Assembly (NCBI GenBank): GCA_905250125.1
Contig: CAJNOL010000979.1
Coordinates: forward strand, 25,350-89,349
From: Rotaria sordida
Lineage: Eukaryota; Rotifera; Eurotatoria; Philodinida; Philodinidae
Length of the DNA stretch: 64,000 nt
Reading direction: 5' to 3'
Part shown: positions 14,133-25,800 of the stretch, piece by piece
Layout of the letters: every line of letters begins with the position of its first letter
Numbering within the stretch: the first letter of the stretch is position 1
Translations under genes and position numbers: made by a program
Notes under the pieces: generated by a model
Database searches by the model: none
Seen by the model: only the letters and a program-made list of their open reading frames with translations
Told to the model about the DNA's origin: nothing

Positions 14133-15420
14133 TTATTTCCATGAGAAGAACAAATTGCATTGAAAATAAACTAAAAATACGATACAAATAAAATTCAATA
14201 TTAGAAATTTAGTTTTGAATAATTCATTTGCATTTGATGAAATTTCTGACACTGAATGTCTATTACAACCATCAATTGAACATGCCAGACTGCAATAAAA
14301 ATTTAATGTTGTCTCAACATCTATAGTTGGTGCAGGTGGATCACAGTCATGCGGAACAGAATGCATTTTTGTACAACCACGATAAATTAATACACCTAGA
14401 ATAAGAATACAGAAGAAGATAATTAAATAAAACTAATTTAATAGAACGAAAGTACATTCGGATAATATGCTTTTTATGTCTAATATTTATAGCATCATTA
14501 AAAACTCTAATATATACAGTTTTCTTTAGAATAAAGAATGAGTCTAATATAATCAATAAGTCATCTCATTATAATTCACGCCTTGCAATATAATCAATAT
14601 TCTAATTTATTCGACAGATTTTCTTTTACAAGACCATATTCATCAAATTTGTTCATAATGTACTTATAATGAAGTATTCGATGGTAGATCAATACTAAAC
14701 AATGTAAAAAATGACTGTATTTCAACTATAATAAATCTAAATATTAATAAACAAACAAAATCAATATTTCGAAACTATACGTTCATCAAAAGTATTTGTT
14801 GATCAAATAGAGAAACATTATAATTTACAATCAGTACATAGATATGAAAATAAAATTTAAAAAAATTTTACAAAATAAATTATTTATCAGCAAACGATAA
14901 TTAACAAAAAAAACAATCTTGCTTAAAAAAACATGTCACTTCAACTGATAATAACATGTTACTAATGATATACTCAACATACATAATAAAGAAACTGAAG
15001 ATATTTTTTTAATTCCATCTAATGTATTCTACACCTCTATTCAACAATGTGTTAATAAAAGTTTTCTTTTTTTTTCACTGATTGCAGATTAATTATGTTG
15101 TATATATCTTACCTGCACTTCCTCGTTGACCTAGTCTATAAAGAGATGATACACATTGTTTAAAAGTTGATGCTGATATATCAATTGATCCTTCACATGG
15201 TAATGGTAGTAAAGTACCATCTAAACATGAATGATCCCAATTGTGTGAAGAACGTCGAATAGGACTTGTACATTGAAGACATTCAATTTGATAACCTCAA
15301 AAAAGAAAAAAACCAAAGCAAATTTAGCATTATTATAATATATTTATTTCTTATTTAAATCGACTTACTAGTTCGAATTAACCATCCGATAAAAATAAAA
15401 AGATACCGGTTGATATCCAT
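14133..15420 (-). CDS. Ly6/uPAR-type GPI-anchored protein
   Basis: Three exons: 15369-15420, 15113-15295 and 14133-14395, with introns of 73 and 717 nt, all joins in phase; 165 aa. The N-terminus MDINRYLFIFIGWLIRT is a signal peptide. The mature part begins CLQC and continues with spaced cysteines (HSC, LPC, QCVSSLYRLG, YRGC, HDC, YCSLAC), ending in DGCN. This is the cysteine pattern of the Ly6/three-finger fold. It is followed by a hydrophobic tail (FLILNFICIVFLVYFQ) typical of a GPI signal. The middle CVSSLYRLG..G..IYRGC pattern is like the quiver/sleepless-type family of invertebrates, which often modulate ion channels or receptors. That role is inference only. The membrane-anchor signal and animal gene structure argue against a venom protein. 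Confidence 0.78.
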
Positions 15421-18400
15421 ATATATTTCAATCAATTATCATAACATTTATTTGATTTAATAACTAAAAACAAAATTAAGAAATGTAAAAATAATTTTTT
15501 TTAATCTTTTCTCTCTATGGACTTCTTCTGTTTTCTTTTTTTTATTGTGACACTTCATTCTTAAATCTTTTACACATGTAGAAAGAACATAATATGCATT
15601 GCAAATATGCGAGAAAAAAAAAATCTTAGAAAAAAAAACCTAGAAAATAACACTCTCTTTTCTTTTCCTTACTTACATCTTTGCATTATCTATATCGACA
15701 GAAATAGGCGAATACTAGCTAGGTTTTTTTTCCTTATGGCCAAGATTAATAGATGATTCTTTTTTTACATGACATAAAGAGAAAACTGACAAAACTATCG
15801 AAACTAATCAATTATGATTTTTATTTTTGCTTTCACATCTTTCATCTCTATAACAAACTTGAAACCAAAAACAATGATCCTTTACTTCTATTTTGATTAT
15901 TTTCATATAAAAGATTATGACGTCTAACCTATTGCTTATTGATATTATATCGTATAACTTTTGTCAAAAAACAATTCTTATGAGAATTATTTAGATGCTT
16001 CTTAAGAAATAGACGAAAGTAAGAAAGATTTTTTTTTTGTTAAGAGTTTTCTTTGTGATAAATTATATTTTTAAAAATATTCTCAAATGCACGAAAATGG
16101 ATGCAGACATCACATCAATAGAATATTATTTTTCTTACTATAAATTCATGTATGAAAAAACTTTTTATGACATTGAATATAAATATTCTGATCTACTACT
16201 GAAAAAAAAATATATATATTCAACTTTAGGAAGAACTGATTAATACTTTGAATTTATACAGTAAAAGAAAAACAGGAGAAGAGAAACAAAGAAAGTGTAG
16301 TCTATTTCCTGTCACGTAGAAAATGGTAGCTACTTAATGAATTCGATGCATTTGTTTTTCCTTTCGTTCTTCATTTAAATTGTGATAAAAATGTAAGTAA
16401 ATCTATCCTTTGTTATCTATGCGTGATTCCATTATGAAGACAAATGGTTGCTCTTTGGACTCATACATCATTAAAATCAAATTAATTTATCAACTTCGTT
16501 GAATATGTTTGTCACGGTATAAAAGAAGCATTCACTTAACCAAACTATCGTGATATAGCATATTAAACAAATAATGAACTAGTGTTCTTTGGACTTATGG
16601 TGAATTGTTTGCGTGACAAAGTAAAAAAAAAACATTATTATATTAAACATACTCGCTTGTTCTATTTCATAGGTTTAATTCTGACGATTGACAGATCAAA
16701 ATGTTAAACACAATTTTACTATTGTTTAGATGAAATATAAATATAGAATGATGGCATTTTTCTTTCTCTTAATAATCTTCTCTATATTATTCTATATAGA
16801 ACAATGTTCTGATTTTTGTTTCTTTTATTTCATCCAACAATATTATTTGTCTTTTATGACGTTAGCACTTTCTTTGTATACAAAGAAAATAGAAATAATT
16901 AATTGAAGCCTACTCCAAAAAAAAAAACAAATTCTTCTTCTTCGTTTTTTTATTTAATAACGAATATACCCTTCGAATTGTTGATACTGTAAAAAAAAAA
17001 AGCAAAGAACTCTTACAGCAAAAATGCGCTTCAATATAGGTAAATATTATAAATGCTTAGTTGATACTTGAATGAATACTTAAAATAAAATGTAAATAAT
17101 TTAGATAAAGAACGTATGATGTCATTTTTTTTTACAGACTTCAAAGTCACCCATATAAAAAATCAGACTATCGTTTCTTAACGTCAGAAAAATCATTGGT
17201 TCGTTTATAGTTGTTAAAAGAAACGAGTGGAGAGTATGTTCATTTAAATAATAAGAAAACATGTCGGAAATGACAAATACAATGCTATTTATAAAAAAGA
17301 AGAGAGCTATTTTTTAAAAACATCCGCTTGAATACGATAAATAATTACTTTTTTCTTCGGTTAAAAAAACATCTTATGAATTTAGATCAAGAAATTAAAA
17401 GAAATATGAGTATAGAGTTTTTTTTCCAATACAATGATTTGATAATGTTAATAGAAAATAAATGAGAAACTAATTTTCAATTTTGGATCTATTATTATTT
17501 CTCCTAGAAAAAACAAAATAATTAATGTTTTCTTAATTAAAATCGTTCAACGTCATATTATTTCTACATGATTCTGGAATATATCAGTCAAATTCACATT
17601 TTTTACAGTAATTAAAAGGGAATGCTTGAGCATATGTAAAAAAAAACTTAATAATAAAAGAAAGAAAAACATGCAATATCAACTTTAGTTTTATAATAAA
17701 TCCGAAATTTTCAAGTTTTTATTATGTACGCTCATCATCAACAGAGATGACAAACATAATAAAGAAAACTTTAGTATAGATAAAAAAAAATATAAAACGA
17801 GATGATAAATAACCATAAAAAAACTAATCATATACTAATCATAACTAAAATAATCCTATAATATAGAATAATTCTAATATATTACTGAACGAAAATGTAA
17901 ATATATATAACTATGTTGATATTAATTTAATCTCAAGTCTTTGTATTATATTAAAGTAATTAACCCTTTACCTCCTGATATTAATCTAACAGAGTTAACG
18001 TCGTGTTAACTACAGGAATAGATCATGTAAGTGCTCAATATCTCACTAGTATGGTTTCATTCAAGTGAAGTCATTTCATTGTAGAGATATAGAATGGATC
18101 GAAAATAAATCAATAAGTAATAAAAGGTTAAGTATATAATAAAGAGCGAATAAGCATTTAATATTTTAATTATTGTTTGTTACAGGATTATTGTAGTTGG
18201 CGATTATTGATTATATTTTGTGATTAGTATACGATAATTTTCATTATTATTTGTGTATGATTAGGTTTTTATCTATGGTTATTTATTATCTTGTTTTTCG
18301 CATGTTTTCTATCTATACTAAAGTTTCCATTAATGTTTGTCATTTCTGATAATGATAACTTTACATGATAAAGGTCGAAAATGATATATGTACGACCAGA

Positions 18401-18469
18401 CGAGACATCTGCTATGTTCTGAGATTTTTTCACAATAGATGTAGCATGAAAGGTCATGTTATTCTAAAT
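15421..18469. other. AT-rich intergenic region, 3 kb
   Basis: No coding or RNA gene was recognised. The 68-codon frame at 16037-16243 has no features. Many poly-A and poly-T runs are present. Confidence 0.5.
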
Positions 18470-19555
18470 CTACCGAAGTGGATGGGTTTGAATTTTATCA
18501 ATGATAGAAACTCGATATGGCTTATCGGTTTGTGTGTCTGAGATAAATGTATATTTCGACGTTGAAATAGACGAATTTCTTCTATTCATAAATATTTTTG
18601 ATATTGAATACTGTAATTTTATGCGCTTACCTTTGGTCTAAGAAACGTATATAGATATTTGATAAATTCTCGTTCTCGACTGACAAATCTATAGATCAAA
18701 ATGTGGTAGAAACGACATTGGTGAAACTAGCTCTTATAATAAAGGAAATGCTTTTTCTCTGTCAAAAAAAAACAATTATACATTCATGAAACTTTCTCAA
18801 AAACTACATCATTATTTCATTTACAAAATCTTTTTTTTCAAAAAGTTTGGAAAATTATCCAAATTGGGAGTTTTTGTTTTGCATTTATGTAGTAAAGTAT
18901 CGCTTTTTTTTAATGAATTTCAGGCTGTTGTTCGACCATTTACGAAAAAAACCAATGTTTGAAAACAAAATTTCGATATTAAAATCAAGTTCAGTATCAC
19001 AAACTGAATTGAATGACATATGTTTCAACGAAAAATATTTTCCTACGAAAAGAAACTACGGAGAGAGGGAGAACATGGGGAAAAAATTTGAAAAAAGTAT
19101 GGAGGGACAGTATAGAAGTCTTCACATCAAAAAAATATACTATTCGATTCAGTTTTTTATGCTAAACTAATTCCACATTTCAATAATTTTTGAAGCTTTC
19201 TAAATAAGTTGCGTTTGTTAGATGAAATAATGGTGTAGATGTTGTTGGAAAAGTTTCATGAATGTATAATTTTTTTGTTGCAGAGAAAAAACGGCCGCAC
19301 TATTGAGAGTTAGTTGCATCAATTTCGTTTCTATCACATTCTGAACCATATATTTTCCAAATGTTTATATTTATTTTGTAGAGTAAATAAAGACGAATTG
19401 AATCACAATATTCAATATCGAAAAATATTTATGAATAGAAAGAAACTCAATGGTCTTAATGCTTAAATATGTTTTTATCCTGAACGCATAAGTCGATGAA
19501 TTATATCAACTTGAAGATTATCAGGGATAATCTTCAAATTTCCCATATATCTAAA
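18470..19555. mobile_element. Large foldback element FB2 (~1.1 kb) with ORF in loop
   Basis: The arms are about 360 bp each (roughly 18470-18836 and 19188-19555) and inverted relative to each other at about 75-80% by eye. Matching blocks include CTATTCATAAATATTTTT (18579-18596) with its complement at 19422-19439, and ATACATTCATGAAAC near 18777 with its complement near 19252. AATGTGGTAGAAACGA near 18700 also pairs with the segment near 19330. The loop of about 350 bp is almost exactly filled by a plus-strand open frame at 18847-19170 (107 codons from a TTG; 85 from the first ATG at 18913). A short perfect hairpin, TTGAAGATTATC with its complement, lies near 19511-19537 in the right arm. No transposase domain was recognised. 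Confidence 0.65.
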
Positions 19556-19825
19556 TGCAGAATGACATAATCTTTCATGTTTTATATATTTTAAATAGTT
19601 TTTCGCGTGTGGCAGATTCTTTCATATTTATTATAAAACTAAAATTTATATTTTATATTTTTTTTTCTTTCATAATTAAATTTTCTATAGCACAGTTGAA
19701 CACAAGTGACATCTTATAATATAGTTCAGTATTGGTTCTGTTTAAGAACTCTTGAAATTTTTTTTTAGTTTAAATAGAAACAACGGATTTTGTGTTTGTG
19801 AATGTATTAATTATTAAAAATCATC

Positions 19826-22800
19826 ATGGAAAAATTTCTTCTATTGATATTATTGACGCATAAAATATGCCATGCTTCATTAAATCATTATTTAAAAATG
19901 CCAAAAACTGATGTTGTTGGTCATGACATTGCTTATTTTGAATGTGGTGAAGGTATATTTTAGTGATATTAACTTAGTTTTTTTTTTAATTCTGTATTTA
20001 TTACTTATTTAGGTTATGAAATAAAATGTGATATAGAAAAATTAGCTGCACATTGTAATTCAAATCCATATTGTCATGGATTTAATACAAATGGTTTATT
20101 AAAATCATGTACATCTGGTTGTGATGTTGGTTGTTGTTATGACGTAACACAAAATGCTGATTTATATATTCGTAAAGGTTTTTTACCTCCAGATGATTGG
20201 CTAAATGATATAAATAATGGACGAATATTATATGCTAATCCAGAACCACATTTTTGTTTTTTACCGGAAATTGCTAATGGATATCTTGGTACTGTTGCTA
20301 TGTCAGCATCATTATTTCAAAGTGGATTATTTAATGGAAAAGTAAAGAACAGTAAAAAAAAAAAGAAGAAAAAGAAAACAACAACCTTGAATATCATTAA
20401 CCATTTATTCCCTATTGGCAACTCGAATTGTCATTTTTAGAAACATTACAGAAAATGTAGAAAGCAGGATATTGAAAAATGTCGTAGACATGATATGTAG
20501 GAAATTCCCTAAGCTACCAATTGGCAAAAAAAAATATTTTGTATTATTGCTTTCTCTGCAAAATATACAACTTACAACAGAGACAAATATTAGATTATTA
20601 AAAAAGAAAATGAACTTTTTTAATTGCTTTCTTTGCCAACGAGAAATATATACCTTGATGATGTGCTCAGTCATAAATGTCTACGAAAGTTACTGCTATT
20701 AAATAAATTGTGTTTCAAAATTTTCACAAAAATTAATTGAACAAGAGGTTGTACGATATAAAATGGCAACTGAAATTGTCGTTGGGGGAGTGATAACATG
20801 AAAAAAAATTTTTAGACATTCTCATCGAAACATAATACTTGTTAATATTTACGCATAGATAAGCAAATAGATTGCCGTTATTCAGAAACACAAGTCTCCT
20901 TTATTATTGTTATATGAATGTTTCGTGGTAGCATCTGTCCCGTAGTTCATCAACTATCTCTCTATGATTGTTTTTTTTTATTTTCATATATGCAAAACTT
21001 CTCTGGATGGGAGTGGACGTGAAATTCAAGGATCTTCACTTTACTAGTACTCACACCTACACACAGACCCACCACTATACCCTACTCATAAAAGATAAAA
21101 AATAGAATTTTTCATGTCTTGATCTCCCAATGGTAACCCTCAAGTTTCCAAATTACTCTACACACAGAGAAATACATCTGGTCGATCTACTTATACTATT
21201 TGCCTACTGAAGAGGTCAATACTTTATTTTGAATAGTTGTTTTATTATTGATTTTTCTAGGACAGTTATGAGGATAAAGAATTAATAAATTTTGTTTCTA
21301 ATTTCAGTGTGGAAATATTGGAAAAGCAAGATTACCATCACCTATTGGTGGTTCGATTATAACAGGTCAACTGATTGCTAGTGGTTTACATTTTGAAAAA
21401 GCATTATTTACACGTCGATATCAATTTGATGATCAAAATGGTTCAATTGTTGAACATAGAGTTTATATTAGTCAAACAGTAAGAATTTAAATTTGAAAGA
21501 CAAAAGGCAACTCTTAAGAAATTGAGTTTCATTGTTAATAAAGAGTACATCGAAAGTTTTTAGACAAAACGTTTCTTCATGTTTTTTTTGACCGATTAAG
21601 AAGGTCAACAGAAACTATTAAATATATCAATAGAAAGAGCAAATATTTCTCTACACAAGAATATCCTTCGGAACAAGAACAAAATTCTAACTCTAACCAA
21701 GTGTTTAATACTTTCTGCTAATTCTCTTGATCGATCGAACAATGAAGAAATATTTTGTCTGAAAAGTTTTGACGCATTCCTTATAGACAGGTATATATAT
21801 ATAGGTGTGTTCGGTCAGCTTTATACTCGAAATTCTTTTTTTTTATTTATATAGCTTTAATTAGGTATGAGAAAAATGTCGTTTTTTTAATATTAGTTAC
21901 AGTATATATATAATGCTGGTGATCTGATATTGTTGGAATTCTGTTTTACTGTGGACGAGTGTTATTGTTGTCAAGTGTTTCCTTTTAATCGTTTTGTTAA
22001 AGATATTTCGTATGAAATTTATTCTTATAAATATCCTTTTCTTCCCGCTTATCTCATAGACAGTAATTTGTACAATCCATGTGCTTGAGCCAACATGAAT
22101 ATTTATAAGTTCAGTTATTACTGTTTAAAAACTTCGAATTGATTGTTGATCGGTAAATATTTCCATTAGAATATCCGAATTATTAGTAAATTTTATTAAA
22201 ATCATGAATCTCATGATAGCCTTAGATCTAGCTTCGAATTAACTATACACGCTGTAATATTTTGAAAATTGGAGTACTGTGCAAAAAATTGTCAAGAGTT
22301 ATTGTAGTACTTTTAACAAAACGATTATAAGGAAATACTCGAAAACTCTCGTTCTTAGTAACACAGCGAGCTCGAACAAATATAGATCATTAGTATTGTA
22401 TAAGTATTATAGATAGTAAAATAGAAATGAAATTTTTTTAAAATACCTCGTTGAAACTATACAGACAAATAAGAATTGTGGTATGAAGCTGACTGAGCAC
22501 ATCCATATATATGTATGTTAATACCTGTTATTACTTTTTTTCCATTATGCACAGTGTAAAAATGAAATGAAAATATATCCAGAGGTGTTTGTAAAGCTTT
22601 GTTTAATGGTTAATTCGCAAATTTTTTTTGGTTATGGATATCAAATGTTCATTATATTCACATGATGAACATCTAGCAGAGAGAATTATTTTTCCAAATA
22701 AAAAAACCAAACTCTTCACAAGATGCTTTTCTTTTAATTTTAGCTAAAAAGTGTAATGGTTCTAGAATTTTCTCTTATTTCATCTACTTCAAAATTTGTT

Positions 22801-25800
22801 ACATTTTCTTATTTATCAACTTTTGATCCACTTAATCAAACACATAATCCTGAAATAAAATGTACAGGTGGTGGTGGTATTGAAATCGATGTTGAGTTTA
22901 CATTGAATTCAAATTTATCAACATCATCAATGTATGTTTATGAAGGTATTTTATTAAGTCGAGATGATCGTAATCGATATGTTTATGTAACAATATGTAC
23001 TGAACAACCAAATGAATCAATACAAACATTAACAGTATCACCATCATCATCATCATCAATACAATTTATTTCAACATTAGCAAGTAGTATTGATTTTGGA
23101 CCAGATCCTATTGATCAAGGAACAGTTACACTTGAAGCCATAGATCGATTTGATGAAGCTTTAACTAAACGAAATGATTTATTTAATGAACATGTTCAAG
23201 CATGGAAAAAATTATGGAAATCTGGTATTGATATTGAACCAATGGAAAATCAACCATTTGTATTACCAAAAATTGTATTCGATACAGATCAAGATGGTGA
23301 AAATGATACAATTATAACAACATTTTCACGAGCATTAGATATTGCTCAACATGTTAATAGTTCAATGTATTATTTATTATCTAGTTCACGTGATGATTGG
23401 CCGTAAGTATAAATTTGTGCAGGTTGGACCATAAATAATACTACGATAAAAAAAATTGAAATATCTCGAATTAGGTTTGCTCGAATAGGTTGATTTTTTG
23501 GTTAGTGTTAGAAGCTTATTTAAAGTTTTTTTTTCATCAGGATAACGTAAACTAATACCACTGTCAAGTTTTATTTGTGGTCTCACTGAAAAGTGTTTAC
23601 CTATTGTTAAGTAAGAAAAAAAAACATCTGTAGTATTTCATAGATCGTTTTCAGTTCTCATCTAGGAGAATAAGAAGAAGTCAAAACGACCTTAATGAAT
23701 GATATTACAATGATGCACACAGAACAAATTTTCAAAACAATTTCAGTTTAAATGCTAAAATTCGTACTCGATAAGTAAAATATACAATTGTAGCCATTTG
23801 GGCACTAAAACACTAATTTCATTGCAAAAACCAGTGTTCCATGTTTGAAATTTTGTAATCGTTGACTTTAAATTAACTTGTTCTGATAATTTTCTTTATG
23901 TGTATCAATATTGTTTGTTTTGATTTCTTCTTCTTTTTCTCTTAGATGGCAACTGAACATCAATTATAAATCACTTCATATGTATTTTTCTTATTCGACA
24001 ATAGATAAAATTTCTTTACTAAGGCTAAAAATACAACTTAACAGTAGTATTTGTTTACGTTAGCCATATGAAAAAAACTTTGAATAAACTTCTACTACTG
24101 ATCGGAAAAAGCGTCCATTTCATGGAACTAGTGTCCTTGACAGGTACGACTTTTCAAAACCGGACTCGGACCAAAGCTAATTGACATGCGGCAGATAGTT
24201 TTTCACAGTCACAATATAGTTTTCAAACTTGTATGTTATATGAAAAAGTATACTATTTAGCTCCTTCTATAGACAGTAACAAAAGAGAATTCATCTCAAA
24301 TTCTACTAAAAAGCAAGAGAGTCACGAGTCACTTGATGTCTTTCTGCTTCTAAAATTCGATCAATTACGCTAAGTATACGTTTGATTGTTGCTGATGACG
24401 TTGAAATGGAACACAGTATTGGTGTTAAACGTCATAGTTGTAGATACATACATTCATATTTTTTCCATCATGATAGCGCATGTCCATCGTTATAATGATT
24501 CATTTGCCTCTCCATGTAGTCAACAAGTAGAGCTCGTCGTTATGACTCGCTTGACCTTCGACTGAATGTTCAACTCTTTCTGGATAACTTACTGTTTTAC
24601 AAGTTCAATCAACACGACTAAAAACACCAGTGAAAATAGTTTGTCTATATCACACAAATGTTACTAGCCGATAGTCATCTCTAATTATTCCGATCCATAA
24701 TGAAAAAATGTTATTTGATTGAAAGTAAACTTAATCAAATTAAAAATGTATGCTATTCATTTCGCTATCAGAATAGACTATGATGAGAAAAGCTACCAAA
24801 TATAGACATCATTTTAACAGTTTTGTATCCTTTTGCTACCAGCATGGAGGAAAATCCATTTTTCTCAAAAAAAAAATAAAACCTGGAAAAACAAAATAGA
24901 TACTTTTGAAGCTAAGAGACCAGCTATTCTAAATGAGATAGAACATTCCATTTTACACTCTCTCAGGAGAAACTAGACATGCTAACAAGAGTGTGAGATC
25001 ATATTCGAAATCCAAACAGATATGCTGGGCCGAGCCAGTTGCAGGATACTAGATTAAATCCATGCGAAGATATTTCATTTTTTTTTATCGTAGTGTTATT
25101 TATGGCTCACGCTGCACATAACAAAGCATGTATTTATACTTATATGAAAGTTATATTTTTTCAGATATGGTATCAGTCCTGGAGGATTAGCATCGCAGTC
25201 TTATTCTGGTCTAATGTTTTTTGATATGGATTGGTAAATACTACATTAATTTTGTTGTAATATACTTTAGTTTATTTATTAAGGTATATGATGCCTGCTC
25301 TTCTACCTTTTTATCCATCACGTGCAGCAAATATACTTCGTTATCGATATAATAGTTTAGATGAATCAAATAAAATTGCACGCATATTTGGTTATAATGG
25401 ATCAATGTTTGCATGGACTGCGTATGTATTTATTATAAGAAAAAAAGACAAAATGATTTCATTTCTTTCTTTAGATCATATTTGGGTCGACCAGAAGTAA
25501 AAAAAAAACTTAAATGAAATAAAAACTTTCTATTTGATTGATTAAATCTAATTTAGGGCTGTTGTAATGGTAAAGGTGGTTGGGAACTTTGTATTGAACA
25601 ACATATAACAGGTGATGTAGCAGTAGCTGTACAAATGTATTATTATGCTACAAAAGATAATCTTTGGTTAGAAAATATTGGTTGGCCATTATTACGTGAT
25701 ATAGCAATATTTTGGTCTAGTCGTGTAACAAAAACGAATAATATGACATATTCAATTGAAAAAGTAATGCCTGTTGATGAATGGTGTGATAATGTTCAAA

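Noticed and set aside
14133..15420. Three-finger venom toxin
   Set aside because: The cysteine pattern is that fold, but the GPI-type hydrophobic tail and the invertebrate Ly6-like spacing point to a membrane-anchored Ly6 protein.
20405..20702. 89- and 95-codon frames on both strands
   Set aside because: They overlap each other inside PGGHG intron 2, have no domain, and the exons on both sides join perfectly in frame without them.
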